A stretch of 64,000 nucleotides of DNA from Alcaligenes endophyticus (GCF_026344035.1 NZ_JAPKND010000004.1:62001-126000); one strand, 5' to 3'; positions 29,604 to 40,857 are shown, counted from the first letter of the stretch. Numbers and translations: made by a program. Notes: generated by a model from the sequence alone, not told the origin.

Positions 29604-31898
29604 ATGGATGCCAATGCCGATCTGGCCAAACTAGCGCTGGACTATCACGCATACCCCACTCCAGGCAAAATCTCGGTTGTCCCTACTAAGACGCTAGCCA
29701 ACCAAGACGACCTTTCACTTGCTTACTCTCCAGGTGTGGCATCTGCCTGCATGGCCATTTACGAAGAAGGTGAAGAGGCTGCCGCCAAATACACCTCGCG
29801 CTCTAACCTTGTTGCTGTGGTAACCAACGGAACTGCAGTACTCGGTCTAGGTAATATTGGCCCCTTGGCGGCTAAGCCTGTCATGGAAGGCAAGGGCTGC
29901 CTATTCAAAAAATTCGCTGGCATTGACGTTTTTGACATTGAACTAAACGAAAATGACCCTGACAAACTGGTAGATATCATTGCTGCCATGGAACCCACCT
30001 TAGGTGGCGTTAACCTAGAAGATATCAAAGCGCCCGAGTGTTTCTATATAGAAAAGAAACTACGCGAGCGAATGAAAATCCCCGTCTTTCACGATGATCA
30101 GCATGGTACGGCTATCATCTCTTCAGCAGCCATTATCAATGGACTGAAAGTCGTCAACAAAAAAATTGACGAAATCAAACTGGTGTGTTCCGGTGCTGGC
30201 GCCGCGTCCATAGCATGTTTGGATTTATTGGTAGCGATTGGCGTTAAACCCGAAAATATCTATGTAGCTGATTCTCGCGGCATCATTTGGAAAGGCCGTG
30301 ACGAAAACATGGAGGCCAACAAGGCCCGCTACGCACAAGATACTGATGCCCGAACACTAGCCGATGGCTGCATTGACGCCGATGTGTTCTTGGGATGTTC
30401 TGCTCCTGGTGTACTCACCGCGGATATGGTGAAAACCATGGCACCAAGCCCCTTGATCTTAGCGTTAGCAAATCCCGAGCCTGAGATTCGCCCAGAGTTG
30501 GCTAAAGCCGTTCGACCTGACTGCATTATTGCGACTGGCCGCTCCGACTACCCTAATCAAGTTAATAACGTATTGTGTTTCCCCTTCATCTTCCGTGGCG
30601 CTCTCGATGTCGGCGCAAGCGTCATTAATGAAGAAATGAAATTGGCTTGCGTACGGGCTATTGCTGAACTGGCTCAAGCCGAACAAAACGACGAAGTGGC
30701 TACCGCCTACGCCGATGAGGACCTCAGTTTTGGCCCTGACTACATCATTCCAAAACCCTTTGACTCCCGCCTTATCGTGCAGATCGCTCCAGCAGTGGCA
30801 CAAGCGGCCATGGACTCCGGGGTAGCGGCTCGTCCTATCGAGGACATGGAAGCCTATCGCCAAAAACTCATCAGCATGATCTACCACTCTGGTCAGTTAA
30901 TGCGTCCATTGGTCATGCAGGCTAAATCTGATCCTAAACGTATTATTTACGCAGATGGTGAAGACGAGCGTATCTTACGCGCTGCTCAAACCATCGTAGA
31001 CGAAAAGCTAGCTCAACCTATTTTGGTAGGTCGTCCTAGCGTCATCGAAATGCGTGTAAAAAAAGCTGGCTTACGTCTGGAAATTGGTAAAAACATCGAG
31101 GTGGTTGATCCCGAAGATGACGTTCGTTTTAACGAAACCTGGACTGCTTACTATCAAATGAAAGGCCGTGACGGCGTCACTCCCGACATCGCCAAGGCCA
31201 TGATACGCAAACACAACACCCTGATTGCTGCCATGTTGTTGCAAAGGGGTGATGCGGACGGCATGATTTGCGGCGTTACCAGCAACTACGACAAGCAACT
31301 CAACCACGTGCAAGAGGTTATCGGCAAAAAAAGCGACAACCACACATTGGCTGCCATGAATGTCTTGATGCTGCCTTCACAGACACTGTTTGTTTGCGAT
31401 ACGCACGTCAACGAAGATCCTACCGCCGAGCAAGTCGCTGACATGACTATCCAAGCGGCAGAAGAAGTGAAACGCTTTGGTGTAGTACCACGTATTGCCT
31501 TACTTTCGCACTCTAACTTTGGTAGCCGTAAAACAGCTTCCTCACGGAAAATGGCTAAAGCACGCGATCTGATCCGTGAACGCGCGCCCGAACTGGAAGT
31601 TGATGGTGAGATGCACGCTGACTCAGCCCTATCTGACAGCATACGTTTTAAGGCCTTCCCAGACACTACCCTGCGCGGTGCCGCCAACCTACTCATCACA
31701 CCTAACTTAGATGCAGGCAATATTACCTACAACATGTTGAAAATGACAGGTAGTAACGGGGTGGCAATGGGGCCAATCTTGTTAGGCGCTGCCCGTCCTG
31801 TACACATCTTAACCACCAGCGCTACCGTGCGTCGTATCGTAAACATGACCACCTTGGCCGTAGTCGATGCACAGCAGGAAGCACAAGTTAAAGCCTAA
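29604..31898 (+). CDS. maeB: NADP-dependent malic enzyme with phosphotransacetylase-like domain
   Basis: It converts malate to pyruvate and CO2 with NADP. The 764-residue product starts at ATG 29604 with AGGAG upstream; a frame start at 29538 is rejected. The N-terminal malic-enzyme half (1 to about 430) shows [12 protein letters not shown], the metal/substrate region [12 protein letters not shown] and the cofactor motif [13 protein letters not shown]. The C-terminal half (about 435-760) is a phosphate acetyltransferase-like domain ([29 protein letters not shown]), known in MaeB as a regulatory domain. It stands alone, ending at a strong terminator. Confidence 0.96.
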   Translation: MDANADLAKLALDYHAYPTPGKISVVPTKTLANQDDLSLAYSPGVASACMAIYEEGEEAAAKYTSRSNLVAVVTNGTAVLGLGNIGPLAAKPVMEGKGCLFKKFAGIDVFDIELNENDPDKLVDIIAAMEPTLGGVNLEDIKAPECFYIEKKLRERMKIPVFHDDQHGTAIISSAAIINGLKVVNKKIDEIKLVCSGAGAASIACLDLLVAIGVKPENIYVADSRGIIWKGRDENMEANKARYAQDTDARTLADGCIDADVFLGCSAPGVLTADMVKTMAPSPLILALANPEPEIRPELAKAVRPDCIIATGRSDYPNQVNNVLCFPFIFRGALDVGASVINEEMKLACVRAIAELAQAEQNDEVATAYADEDLSFGPDYIIPKPFDSRLIVQIAPAVAQAAMDSGVAARPIEDMEAYRQKLISMIYHSGQLMRPLVMQAKSDPKRIIYADGEDERILRAAQTIVDEKLAQPILVGRPSVIEMRVKKAGLRLEIGKNIEVVDPEDDVRFNETWTAYYQMKGRDGVTPDIAKAMIRKHNTLIAAMLLQRGDADGMICGVTSNYDKQLNHVQEVIGKKSDNHTLAAMNVLMLPSQTLFVCDTHVNEDPTAEQVADMTIQAAEEVKRFGVVPRIALLSHSNFGSRKTASSRKMAKARDLIRERAPELEVDGEMHADSALSDSIRFKAFPDTTLRGAANLLITPNLDAGNITYNMLKMTGSNGVAMGPILLGAARPVHILTTSATVRRIVNMTTLAVVDAQQEAQVKA

Positions 31899-31922
31899 CT
31901 CTTAAACACTAGGCCATGCAAA

Positions 31923-31957
31923 AAGCCAAGTTCCCCATCGGAACTTGGCTTTTTTTA
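31923..31957 (+). terminator. terminator after maeB
   Basis: A 12-bp stem AAGCCAAGTTCC / GGAACTTGGCTT with a 5-base loop and a T run, 24 bases after maeB. Confidence 0.92.
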
Positions 31958-32027
31958 TGACCACTGGCAAAACCCGGTGGTCATTCACTTATGTTACACA
32001 AAACCATACACCTAGCGATAATAGGTT

Positions 32028-33806
32028 TTAGGGTGCAACTGAGCGTAAGACTGGTGCAGTTCCTTTGAAAAAACTGTTGATACCCAAAAACGCTGCCAGC
32101 CAAACAACGGCTGCAATACCCCACAGGATATTGCCAGTAATTAAGGCTTGCCCTAATAAGCCAGCCTGAATGGCATAGTACGACATAGGAATTAGGGTTT
32201 TACGTACGATTTCACCTTCACGGTTCATCATGCCTACCACTGCCCCAGCCGCCACAACGTTGTGTACACAAATCATATTCCCGGCAGCTCCGCCCACCGC
32301 TTGCAAGGCCACCACTACCGCGGTTTGATCAATATTCAACGCCAAATGCTGAGCGGTAGAGAACTGGAAGTAAGCGAACATCATATTACTCACCGTGTTC
32401 GAACCCGCAATAAAAGCACCTAAACTTCCCACCCATGGTGAAAAGTTAGGCCAGGCCTCCCCTGCTATCGCAGCAGCCCCTTGAGCCAACATCAAAGGCA
32501 TGCTGAGTAAGCTACCATCAGCCGAGGCAGAGTTAATGAATACCTGCACCATAGGGACGGCTAACAATAGCGCGGGTGCGGCATCTAGCATTGTTTTTGC
32601 GGAGCGTCGCACACCTGTCATGTACTGACTACCATTCATTCGGAAAATAGCAATACACGCTAAAGACACGAGTATCAACATAAAACCTGGCGAGTAGAGA
32701 AACTGCGCAGAACTAGTGATATTTGTACCAAAGAGCTGACTAAATTTAATCGTCGCGATAGGCCCGGTTAGAAAGGCCTTAACTTCCGGAATAATACGGG
32801 TCACGATCAACATTAACACCACTAATAAATAGGGTGAAAAAGCACGCAGCACTGAAAAACGCGGTGCGCTAGTATCCTGTTCGTCAGCATCTAAAGACAA
32901 GGTTCCTAGCCATTGTGACTCCCATTGACTGCGCGGCGGGAAATCAAATACTTCTTTAGGTTGAAACCACCCTTTACGCGCTCCAGTAATGACGATAGCC
33001 AAACCAATCATAGCGCCTAACATAGACGGAAACTCGGGCCCTAAGGTGATCGCTATAAAGTAGTAAGGCACGGTAAAAGCGAGGCCTGCAAACAACGCAA
33101 AACGCCAGGCTTTTAGACCTTGAGTAAATGAGCGCTCGGCACCAAAGTAGCGCGTGAGCAAGCCACATAGTATCAAAGGAATAAACAAACCGATTGAGGC
33201 GTGCAGCAACGCCACATCGGCCACAATAAGCTGCAAATACTCCACTGGGCTCAGGGGAGCAATGGCCTGGGCTACATCCGTTTTATTATCAATACCCGAC
33301 ATGACCCCCACTATCATGGGCGTGCCCACAGCACCGAAAGATACAGGCGTAGACTGAATCACCAAAACCGCCATCACAGCTGCCATAGCGGGGAAACCCA
33401 AGGCTAAAAGCAACGGTGCACCCACAGCTGAAGGGGTGCCAAAACCGGAAGATCCTTCAATCAACGACCCAAACAACCAAGCAACAATAATGACTTGGAT
33501 TCTGCGGTCTGGCGAAACATCCATGAAGCCTTGGCGAATGGCATGCAAGGCACCACTTTCTTTAAGTGTGTTCAACAACAAAATAGCGCCAAACACAATG
33601 AACAATAGGGTCACGGCCGTTACCAGACCATGCACCGTAGCAGCCGCCACGACAGTGGGCTGCGTTCCCCAAACCGCTAATGCCAAGACGGCTGTTACTA
33701 CATAGGCAACCCCCATAGATGTCTTTGCGGAGCGGCTCAGCACCACCATTAACACAAAGACCACTGCGATAGGCGCAAGCGCCAACAAAGTGTAAACGTT
33801 AGTCAT
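32028..33806 (-). CDS. lldP: L-lactate permease (LctP family)
   Basis: This proton-coupled lactate/glycolate importer of the inner membrane belongs to the LctP family. The 592-residue protein has about a dozen hydrophobic segments from residue 5 onward. Conserved loops include [27 protein letters not shown] (about 112-138) and, near the C terminus, [14 protein letters not shown] and [22 protein letters not shown] stands seven bases before the ATG. It is divergent from a FadR-type regulator, with candidate operators between them. No lactate dehydrogenase gene is adjacent in the window. Confidence 0.93.
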   Translation of the reverse strand: MTNVYTLLALAPIAVVFVLMVVLSRSAKTSMGVAYVVTAVLALAVWGTQPTVVAAATVHGLVTAVTLLFIVFGAILLLNTLKESGALHAIRQGFMDVSPDRRIQVIIVAWLFGSLIEGSSGFGTPSAVGAPLLLALGFPAMAAVMAVLVIQSTPVSFGAVGTPMIVGVMSGIDNKTDVAQAIAPLSPVEYLQLIVADVALLHASIGLFIPLILCGLLTRYFGAERSFTQGLKAWRFALFAGLAFTVPYYFIAITLGPEFPSMLGAMIGLAIVITGARKGWFQPKEVFDFPPRSQWESQWLGTLSLDADEQDTSAPRFSVLRAFSPYLLVVLMLIVTRIIPEVKAFLTGPIATIKFSQLFGTNITSSAQFLYSPGFMLILVSLACIAIFRMNGSQYMTGVRRSAKTMLDAAPALLLAVPMVQVFINSASADGSLLSMPLMLAQGAAAIAGEAWPNFSPWVGSLGAFIAGSNTVSNMMFAYFQFSTAQHLALNIDQTAVVVALQAVGGAAGNMICVHNVVAAGAVVGMMNREGEIVRKTLIPMSYYAIQAGLLGQALITGNILWGIAAVVWLAAFLGINSFFKGTAPVLRSVAP

Positions 33807-33924
33807 AAACTCATCCTTAAGAGATAAATTGCGACTCGCCTAGACCGCCTACACGGCAGCTGGTTTTTTTGGCTTAATAAAACACCCATTAAGCTCGTCG
33901 TCTTGTAAGCAGCGTTTATCTTAG

Positions 33925-33935
33925 TAGTCTAACCA
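33925..33935. promoter_or_regulatory. candidate LldR-type operator 1
   Basis: TAGT-CTA-ACCA matches the FadR/LldR-class pattern TGGT-n3-ACCA with one mismatch, and lies 119 bases before the permease start. Its centre is 72 bases from the second site. Confidence 0.45.
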
Positions 33936-33996
33936 TCTGGCGCTTATCCGAGATAACCCTTGAAAAACGCACTAAAAATCAAGAAAAACGCTAAAC

Positions 33997-34007
33997 TGGT
34001 AAGACCA
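33997..34007. promoter_or_regulatory. candidate LldR-type operator 2
   Basis: TGGT-AAG-ACCA is an exact match to the TGGT-n3-ACCA pattern of FadR-subfamily GntR operators. It lies 20 bases before the regulator start, so it could allow autoregulation. Confidence 0.55.
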
Positions 34008-34026
34008 CTCTAGTAAAACACCCTCT

Positions 34027-34788
34027 ATGTCTATACCTCTTTCTGAAATACTCGCCAAAAAGATAAGAATACTGATTCAAGAACAAGCCTTAGCTGTTGG
34101 GGATCGCCTGCCCTCAGAACGTAAACTGTGTGAGCTACTTAATAGCTCCAGAGCCCCCATACGAGAGGCATTACGTATATTAGGCAGCCAGGGTTTGTTA
34201 CAAACTCGTCATGGCGGTGGCAGCTATATTAAAAAAGACTATGCAGAATGGCGCGCCGAGTTTATGACGCCAGTTAACGCACTCCTGCAAAGCGACGTGT
34301 ATTATCGTTACGATGTCTTAGAAGCACGACGTGCCCTAGAAAGCAGTTGCGCATGGTTTGCCGCTTTACGCGCCACTCCCAAAGACAAAGACGCCATTGA
34401 ACGCAGCTTTGATCATTTGATTAAGCTGCAAGAACAAAATCTTGTTTTCGAGGCTGCGAAAGCGGATGCGCAATTTCATTTAGCCATTGCACAGGCCAGC
34501 CAAAACGCCGTTATGCTGCAAGTTATGCGTGGTTTAGTAAATTTGCTTTTTTCTACCGTGCATGAAAATAGACGTATTATTTTTCAGTTTCATGATCGTC
34601 GTGCGGTAGAAAAGCTGACGCAGCAGCATCATGCACTGATGGAATCGATACTGATGGGTGATGCGAAAAATGCAAAATCACATGCTGAGCGACACCTAGA
34701 TTATGTACAACACAGCATACGCAAAGTAGAGGAAGATGATGCCCGTCGACAACGCTTAGAGCGTCTAAAAGTACAATTACATAATTAA
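34027..34788 (+). CDS. lldR: FadR-type GntR regulator of lactate permease
   Basis: A 253-residue regulator with an N-terminal GntR winged helix (about 5-70: LAVGDRLPSERKLCELLNSSRAPIREALRILGSQG) and a C-terminal helical FCD ligand domain (about 95-220). Metal-binding-type residues are seen in DAQFHLAIAQAS and HHALMESI. It is divergent from the lactate permease, so it is probably the lactate-responsive LldR; the name is an inference from context. No ribosome site is evident before the ATG. It converges on gltA with a shared terminator. Confidence 0.85.
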   Translation: MSIPLSEILAKKIRILIQEQALAVGDRLPSERKLCELLNSSRAPIREALRILGSQGLLQTRHGGGSYIKKDYAEWRAEFMTPVNALLQSDVYYRYDVLEARRALESSCAWFAALRATPKDKDAIERSFDHLIKLQEQNLVFEAAKADAQFHLAIAQASQNAVMLQVMRGLVNLLFSTVHENRRIIFQFHDRRAVEKLTQQHHALMESILMGDAKNAKSHAERHLDYVQHSIRKVEEDDARRQRLERLKVQLHN

Positions 34789-34892
34789 AAATAAGTATGC
34801 TCTACGTTTAAACGGCGGCTTGTTCGCGTCGACAAACTGGGCACTAAACTGCCCTAAGGGACGCTAGCGAACATATTTAGGGTATCAACAAT

Positions 34893-34941
34893 AAAAACAC
34901 CCCAAAATTTACAGGCATCGCCTATTTTTGGGGTGTTTTTT
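34893..34941. terminator. bidirectional terminator between lldR and gltA
   Basis: A 12-bp stem AACACCCCAAAA / TTTTGGGGTGTT, with Ts on the plus side and a T run on the minus side, sits between convergent genes. A second inverted repeat TGAAAAGC-GCA-GCTTTTCA follows at 34944-34962. Confidence 0.88.
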
Positions 34942-34981
34942 AATGAAAAGCGCAGCTTTTCATAACACAGCGAGAACGGAA

Positions 34982-36286
34982 TTAACGCTCTAGATTAACA
35001 TCGCGGCGCTGTGAGCCAACATACAGTTGACGTGGGCGGCCAATTTTGTAATCTGGATCAGATAGCATTTCGTTCCACTGGGCAATCCAGCCTACTGTAC
35101 GTGCCAACGCAAAAATAGCAGTAAACAAAGAGGTAGGAATACCAATAGCACGCTGCACAATACCTGAGTAGAAGTCTACGTTAGGGTACAGTTTACGCTC
35201 TACAAAGTAAGGATCTTCCAGCGCAATGCGCTCAAGTTCCATGGCCAGCTTGAACAATGGGTCGTTTTCTAGGCCTAAGGCACTCAGCACTTCTTTGCAG
35301 GTTTCTTGCATAAGTTTTGCACGTGGGTCGTAGTTTTTGTAAACACGATGTCCAAAACCCATTAAGCGCACGCCAGAAGATTTATCTTTAACCTTCTCCA
35401 TGAACTCGCCCACTTTTGCCACGCCACCATTTGCCTGCAAGTGCTCAAGCATATTCAAGCATGCTTCGTTAGCACCGCCATGAGCTGGGCCCCACAAACA
35501 CGCTACGCCGGCGGCGATAGCTGCAAATGGATTAGTACCCGATGAACCACACAAACGCACAGTTGAAGTAGATGCATTTTGCTCATGATCTGCATGCAAA
35601 ATAAAGATGCGATCCAGAGCGCGCTCTACCACTTCATTGACATGGTAGTCTTCACAAGGCGTAGCAAACATCATACGCAAGAAATTACCCGTGTAAGACA
35701 GGTCGTTTTTTGGATAGATGAAAGGCTGGCCCAAAGAATACTTATAGGTCATCGCCACCAAAGTTGGCATTTTCGCAATTAAGCGTATTGCCGAGACATG
35801 ACGGTGATGGGGATTAGTGATGTCTGTGGAGTCATGATAGAACGATGACAACGCACCGACCAGACCCGTCATAATAGCCATTGGATGAGCATCAGGACGG
35901 AAGCCACGCATAAAGTGCTGCATTTGCTCTTGAACCATGGTGTGGTTGGTTACCAAGGAGTCAAACTCTTGCTTTTGCTGGCCATTCGGTAAATCGCCAT
36001 TCAAAATAAGGTAACACACATCCATGAAATCGCATTTCTGCGCCAGCTGATCAATGGGGTACCCACGATACAGCAACTCACCTTTATCACCGTCAATGTA
36101 AGTGATAGCCGACTCACATGAAGCGGTAGCCATAAAGCCTGGGTCATAGGTAAACATACCTGTTTGGCCGTACAACTTGCGGATATCAATTACGTCTGGA
36201 CCTACCGATCCTTTATAAACCGGGAACTCGATAGGAGAAGTGCCATCGGAAAACGATAGCGTAGCCTTTTTATCTGACAATTCCAT
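34982..36286 (-). CDS. gltA: citrate synthase (type II)
   Basis: GltA condenses acetyl-CoA and oxaloacetate. The product is 434 residues from ATG 36286, eight bases after AGGA; a GTG one codon earlier is also possible. It has the hexameric, NADH-sensitive type length. Conserved motifs are [23 protein letters not shown] and [14 protein letters not shown] with active-site histidines, and the C-terminal [16 protein letters not shown] with the aspartate. It is the last gene of gntR-sdhCDAB-sdhE-gltA, 18 bases after sdhE. Confidence 0.97.
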   Translation of the reverse strand: MELSDKKATLSFSDGTSPIEFPVYKGSVGPDVIDIRKLYGQTGMFTYDPGFMATASCESAITYIDGDKGELLYRGYPIDQLAQKCDFMDVCYLILNGDLPNGQQKQEFDSLVTNHTMVQEQMQHFMRGFRPDAHPMAIMTGLVGALSSFYHDSTDITNPHHRHVSAIRLIAKMPTLVAMTYKYSLGQPFIYPKNDLSYTGNFLRMMFATPCEDYHVNEVVERALDRIFILHADHEQNASTSTVRLCGSSGTNPFAAIAAGVACLWGPAHGGANEACLNMLEHLQANGGVAKVGEFMEKVKDKSSGVRLMGFGHRVYKNYDPRAKLMQETCKEVLSALGLENDPLFKLAMELERIALEDPYFVERKLYPNVDFYSGIVQRAIGIPTSLFTAIFALARTVGWIAQWNEMLSDPDYKIGRPRQLYVGSQRRDVNLER

Positions 36287-36304
36287 CACTTACTTCCTCA
36301 AAGA

Positions 36305-36565
36305 TTAAAGCTCTCTCATAACTGCAACTAGGCGCCGGATGTCAGGCGTGTCGTAGGGACCCTCTAGCTCTTTACGAGCTAGCAGTACATCTAGTAACTC
36401 CGTATCATCCATAACGAATAAACGGGTCAAAGCTGAGACTTCAACTTCCGTCAACTCGGACTCAAAACGATCTAAAAACCGAGTAATGATTAAATCGTTT
36501 TCTAATAAGCCCCGACGGGCGCGCCATCTTAAACGTGCGCGCTCTAGCTCTGATAAGGTTCCCAT
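36305..36565 (-). CDS. sdhE: succinate dehydrogenase flavinylation factor SdhE
   Basis: SdhE helps attach FAD covalently to SdhA. The 86-residue product (MGTLSELERARLRWRA...) contains the conserved RRGLLE (RGxxE) motif, the flavinylation signature. ATG 36565 is ten bases after AAGGAG; a GTG at 36574 sits only one base from that site and is less likely. It lies between sdhB and gltA in the operon. Confidence 0.93.
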   Translation of the reverse strand: MGTLSELERARLRWRARRGLLENDLIITRFLDRFESELTEVEVSALTRLFVMDDTELLDVLLARKELEGPYDTPDIRRLVAVMREL

Positions 36566-36579
36566 GCCTGACACGCTCC

Positions 36580-37296
36580 TTAAATACTGCGCCGTACAAG
36601 CATTTCCTTAATCTTACCGATGGCAAGTGACGGATTTAATCCTTTAGGACATACATCCGTACAGTTCATGATGGTATGACAGCGGAAAAGACGATATGGA
36701 TCCTCTAGGTTATCCAAACGCTCACCGGTGGCTTCGTCACGAGAATCGGCGATAAAGCGGTATGCTTGCAATAGACCTGCTGGACCAACAAATTTGTCGG
36801 GATTCCACCAAAATGACGGGCACGAAGTGGAGCAACAGGCACACAAAATACATTCGTACAAGCCATCCAGCTCCTCACGCGCTTCGGGCGTTTGTAAACG
36901 CTCTTTCTCGGGCGGAGGCGCATCGTTTATCAGGAAAGGCTTGACCGAATGGTATTGATCAAAAAAGTTAGTCATATCCACGATCAGGTCACGTACAACG
37001 GGTAAACCTGGTAGCGGACGCAACACGATGGGCTGCTTAAGATCGTTCAAGTTAGTCGTACATGCCAGACCATTCTTACCATTGATATTCATGGCATCTG
37101 AACCACACACACCTTCACGGCATGAGCGACGAATGGCCAAGCTATCATCGATATCATTTTTGATGCGCACAATGGCATCCAACAGCATTTTATCTGTTGG
37201 CTTCAAAGTGACTTCAAGCTTCTGCATGTAAGGACGATCGTCTTTGTCGGGATCGTAGCGATAGATCTCAAACTTAAGGGTACGGGTTTGACTCAT
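36580..37296 (-). CDS. sdhB: succinate dehydrogenase iron-sulphur subunit
   Basis: SdhB carries electrons from SdhA to ubiquinone through three Fe-S clusters. The 238-residue product has the 2Fe-2S ligands CREGVCGSD ... GLAC (about 59-79) and the cluster motifs [14 protein letters not shown] and [17 protein letters not shown]. sdhA is 15 bases upstream. Soluble, bound to the membrane anchor SdhCD on the cytoplasmic side. Confidence 0.98.
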   Translation of the reverse strand: MSQTRTLKFEIYRYDPDKDDRPYMQKLEVTLKPTDKMLLDAIVRIKNDIDDSLAIRRSCREGVCGSDAMNINGKNGLACTTNLNDLKQPIVLRPLPGLPVVRDLIVDMTNFFDQYHSVKPFLINDAPPPEKERLQTPEAREELDGLYECILCACCSTSCPSFWWNPDKFVGPAGLLQAYRFIADSRDEATGERLDNLEDPYRLFRCHTIMNCTDVCPKGLNPSLAIGKIKEMLVRRSI

Positions 37297-37311
37297 TTCA
37301 GTAATCCTGTC

Positions 37312-39090
37312 TTAGAAAGTCCGTGCTTGGGGAGGAATGCTCTCGGCAGTCAAGGGCTCCATCTGCACAGGCTTGTACTCAAGCTTACTGCCTTCGGAGA
37401 ACCATAAGGTATGACGCAGCCAGTTATTGTCATCCCGCTCAGGGTAGTCGTTCAAGGCATGTGCGCCACGGCTTTCTGTGCGAGCTGCGGCAGAGCGCGT
37501 CGTTGCACGAGCCACTTCAATCATGTTTTCAATTTCCAACGCCTCAATACGTGCCGTATTAAAGACTTTAGATTTATCTTTGAAATACACTTGACCGACT
37601 TCTGGCACCAAGCTTTCTATTTTCTCCACGCCTTTTTCTAGCAGATCCATAGTGCGGAATACACCGCAATGAGCCTGCATGGCGTGACGAATTTTCTCAC
37701 CGACATCCTGTGCTTTTTCGCCTGAGGTGCGGCTTTCCATACGGTTCAGACGATCCATGGAGAATTCGATGGTGGACTCGTTGATTTCTTGGTGAGCATG
37801 GTCACGCTCGGGATGCGAATCAACAATGTGATTACCTGCTGCACGACCAAACACGATCAAGTCGAGCAAGGAGTTCGTGCCCAAGCGGTTAGCTCCGTGT
37901 ACGGAAGTAGCCGCACACTCACCGATGGCGTACAGACCATTCACAACTTTTGCTTCACCACTGGCAGTTTGCGTCACAACCTGGCCGTAATAGTTGGTTG
38001 GAATACCACCCATCTGGTAATGAATTGTGGGTACTACAGGGATCGGGTCTTTGATAGGATCAACGTTACCGAACTTGATCGCAATTTCTCGAATAGACGG
38101 TAAACGCTTTTTAATGACGTCAGCGCCCAAATGATCCAGCTTCAAGACCACGTAACTACCATCACCACAACCACGACCTTCTTTGATTTCTTGGTCCATT
38201 GAGCGCGAAACGAAGTCGCGCGGGGCCAAGTCTTTCAGGTTAGGGGCATAACGCTCCATGAAGCGCTCGCCATCTTTGTTGAGTAGAATACCGCCTTCGC
38301 CTCGTACCCCTTCGGTAATCAAGACTCCTGCACCAGCCACCCCTGTAGGGTGGAATTGCCAGAACTCCATATCTTGCAACGGAAGCCCTGCACGTGCGGC
38401 CATACCTAGGCCATCACCGGTGTTAATAAAGGCGTTAGTAGACGCGGCCCAAATACGACCGGCACCACCTGTGGCCAACACTACGCGCTTACCCTCAAGA
38501 ATATAGATATCGCCCGTTTCCATTTCCAGGGCAGTCACACCCAGCACATCACCTGCTTCGTTACGCAGCAAGTCTAGGGCCATCCACTCTACAAAAAACT
38601 GCGTGCGAGCGGCCACGTTGCGCTGATACAAGGTGTGCAGCATGGCATGCCCAGTACGGTCAGCTGCAGCACAGGCGCGTTGTACAGGTTTTTCACCGAA
38701 GTTGGCAGTATGACCACCAAATGGACGCTGATAGATAGTGCCATCGGCGTTACGGTCAAAGGGCATACCGAAGTGCTCAAGCTCATACACAGCGTGCGGT
38801 GCTTCACGACACATAAATTCAATGGCGTCTTGGTCGCCTAACCAGTCGGACCCTTTCACCGTGTCGTACATGTGCCAATACCAATGGTCTTCGCTCATGT
38901 TGCCCAAAGAGGCACTCACACCGCCCTGTGCAGCGACAGTGTGCGAACGCGTTGGGAACACTTTGGAAAGAACGGCAACAGACAGCCCTGCCTGAGCAAG
39001 TTGTAGGGAGCAACGCATGCCGGCACCACCGGCACCAACTACCACCACATCAAACTGGCGGCGAGGCAAAGAAGATTTGACAGCAGCCAC
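37312..39090 (-). CDS. sdhA: succinate dehydrogenase flavoprotein subunit
   Basis: SdhA oxidises succinate to fumarate. The 592-residue product is taken from GTG 39090 (AAVKSSLPRRQFD), nine bases after GGAG; a TTG at 39105 overlapping sdhD is less likely. It has the FAD motif GAGGAGMR, the flavin-linked histidine in RSHTVAAQGGVSASLGN, and the substrate motifs HPTGVAGAG and HGANRLGTNSLLDLIVFGRAAG. The covalent FAD fits the nearby sdhE. sdhD ends 2 bases before this start. Confidence 0.97.
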   Translation of the reverse strand: MAAVKSSLPRRQFDVVVVGAGGAGMRCSLQLAQAGLSVAVLSKVFPTRSHTVAAQGGVSASLGNMSEDHWYWHMYDTVKGSDWLGDQDAIEFMCREAPHAVYELEHFGMPFDRNADGTIYQRPFGGHTANFGEKPVQRACAAADRTGHAMLHTLYQRNVAARTQFFVEWMALDLLRNEAGDVLGVTALEMETGDIYILEGKRVVLATGGAGRIWAASTNAFINTGDGLGMAARAGLPLQDMEFWQFHPTGVAGAGVLITEGVRGEGGILLNKDGERFMERYAPNLKDLAPRDFVSRSMDQEIKEGRGCGDGSYVVLKLDHLGADVIKKRLPSIREIAIKFGNVDPIKDPIPVVPTIHYQMGGIPTNYYGQVVTQTASGEAKVVNGLYAIGECAATSVHGANRLGTNSLLDLIVFGRAAGNHIVDSHPERDHAHQEINESTIEFSMDRLNRMESRTSGEKAQDVGEKIRHAMQAHCGVFRTMDLLEKGVEKIESLVPEVGQVYFKDKSKVFNTARIEALEIENMIEVARATTRSAAARTESRGAHALNDYPERDDNNWLRHTLWFSEGSKLEYKPVQMEPLTAESIPPQARTF

Positions 39091-39092
39091 GG

Positions 39093-39476
39093 TTACAGAC
39101 TCCAAAGAATTTTTGCGAAATAGACGATGGAAGCAATCAGCCAGAGCAAGGTGAGCGTCTGCAATAACAGACGCAAGCCGGCAGGCTTAACGTAATCCAT
39201 CCAGATGTCACGCACGCCAATCCAGGCGTGCCAAGACAAAGCGAAGAAAAACAGCGTGGCCAACAACTGCCCTAGCGGCAAAGCGCCCACGTGAAAAGTA
39301 AACAGATGGCGCCAAGACTCATAATTAAGTTCGCTGGTAAACAAAATACCGAACACAATGACTAAGGTATAAATAGCCATAATGACAGCTGTTACGCGCT
39401 GAGCAATAAAGTCAAGCGTACCGTAATGCGCACCCACTACCAGGCGATGAGCTCCTATGCGTTCACGATTAGCCAT
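39093..39476 (-). CDS. sdhD: succinate dehydrogenase membrane anchor subunit D
   Basis: A 127-residue inner-membrane anchor with three hydrophobic helices (about 22-45, 66-88 and 100-122). The histidine in FFFALSWHAWIGVRDIWMDYVKP and the WxGxRDIxMDYVKP block are typical of SdhD, contributing to haem and quinone binding. Its ATG overlaps the sdhC stop by one base. Confidence 0.93.
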   Translation of the reverse strand: MANRERIGAHRLVVGAHYGTLDFIAQRVTAVIMAIYTLVIVFGILFTSELNYESWRHLFTFHVGALPLGQLLATLFFFALSWHAWIGVRDIWMDYVKPAGLRLLLQTLTLLWLIASIVYFAKILWSL

Positions 39477-39889
39477 TACCAGACTCCAAATAGTTTCAGG
39501 CCAAAGATAGCAGTCAGCACTAGGCTCACCGCGAAGACGGCAGTAGCCGATTTTTTCGCACTATGTTTATCATTACCCATTTGCAGATCTAAGCACAGGT
39601 AACGAATCCCAGCACAGAAGTGGTGCATATAGCCCCAGATCAAGGCCAGCACGATCAACTTACAGAAGGGATTATCAACATAACTACGTAAGCTGGCGAA
39701 CGACTCAGGTGAGCTAACACTCAGCGCAAATAGTGGCAATATCACTAGCGGTAAACACAGAAATAGTAGAGCACCACTGACTCGATGCAAAATCGATGCT
39801 TTTGCAGCCAAGGGCAAGCGGTAGCTTAATATCTGCGGCACGCTGATATTGCGATACTGCGGACGCTGCTTAGGTGCGGTATCAGACAT
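39476..39889 (-). CDS. sdhC: succinate dehydrogenase cytochrome b556 subunit C
   Basis: A 137-residue membrane subunit with three hydrophobic helices. SILHRVSGALLF (about 34-45) is the SdhC signature with quinone-site Ser/Arg, and HHFCAGIRYLCLDL carries the haem-ligand histidine. GAGG lies five bases before ATG 39889. It is first of the structural genes, 94 bases after gntR. Confidence 0.95.
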   Translation of the reverse strand: MSDTAPKQRPQYRNISVPQILSYRLPLAAKASILHRVSGALLFLCLPLVILPLFALSVSSPESFASLRSYVDNPFCKLIVLALIWGYMHHFCAGIRYLCLDLQMGNDKHSAKKSATAVFAVSLVLTAIFGLKLFGVW

Positions 39890-39983
39890 GATGGCCTCGA
39901 ATAAAAGTAAAAAAATAAAATAAACCTAGGTATTTTCGCTGATTTAACGATGCCGTGCAGCATCAATTACGTATATTGAACGC

Positions 39984-40718
39984 TTAGTTGAGATGGTTTC
40001 GGTAATGGAACCTGTCTGTGAGGTACCAACCACGACGAACCTCTACAGGTCGATCGCCATAGGTAAATGATACTCGCTCAACGTGCAGCAAAGGACTTCC
40101 GGGTGTCACCTGCAAAAGCGTTGCCGCCTCATCATTAGCTGAAACCGCCTCGATTTTCTCATCAGCACGAACCATACTTACACCAAACTCACTTTCAAAC
40201 CAAGCGTACATAGGCCCTTTGTTTTTCTCAGCCAATTCCAGAGTGAGTTTTTTAAAAACCGTGCCAGGTAACCAAATATCATCAAAAATAGTTGGCTTAT
40301 CATCAAATGATAAGACGCGCCGCAAATTAACGACCATATCTGCCGTGCGTAAATCGAGTAACAAAGCGATGTCAGCCGGCGCTTTAAGACGAGTGCAATC
40401 GAGAATTTGGCTGGTAGAAAGGCCCACTCTGCCACTATCAGGAGTGAGACGTAAGAAACGAAAACGAACATTGGCTTCGTGATGCGTGGCCACGAACGTA
40501 CCTTTGCCTTGTCGACGTATTAGCAGGTTATCCGCTGCTAACTCGTCGATAGCTTTGCGCACCGTACCCTGGCTGACCTGATAACGCGCAGCCAGTTCAA
40601 ACTCACTAGGGATAGACTCGCCCGGCTTCCACTCACCACGATCCAAACTTTGCAGCAGCAAAGCCTTAATCTGTTGGTATAACGGACTGTATGCCGCACT
40701 AATCGCTGTTTTAGTCAT
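39984..40718 (-). CDS. HutC-type GntR regulator, candidate TCA-cycle regulator
   Basis: A 244-residue regulator with an N-terminal GntR winged helix (about 10-75: GEWKPGESIPSEFELAARYQVSQGTVRKAIDELAADNLL) and a C-terminal UTRA ligand domain (about 95-235, with RVLSFDDKPTIFDDIWLPG). It lies 94 bases upstream of sdhCDAB-sdhE-gltA on the same strand and is divergent from mdh. A perfect palindrome in the gntR-mdh gap recurs before acnB. I infer that this protein binds it and controls TCA genes. Effector and sign of regulation are unknown from sequence. Confidence 0.88.
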   Translation of the reverse strand: MTKTAISAAYSPLYQQIKALLLQSLDRGEWKPGESIPSEFELAARYQVSQGTVRKAIDELAADNLLIRRQGKGTFVATHHEANVRFRFLRLTPDSGRVGLSTSQILDCTRLKAPADIALLLDLRTADMVVNLRRVLSFDDKPTIFDDIWLPGTVFKKLTLELAEKNKGPMYAWFESEFGVSMVRADEKIEAVSANDEAATLLQVTPGSPLLHVERVSFTYGDRPVEVRRGWYLTDRFHYRNHLN

Positions 40719-40857
40719 TGTTGATTCGATTTTCAGTCAAAAAATGATTCACCTTATTACACCCAAGCGTACCACTCTCTTGACAGGACACGACTTACTT
40801 TACAAATAACACCGCTCAATTTTCGCATGCATTAGGCTGAATGTCTAACACTCTTCT

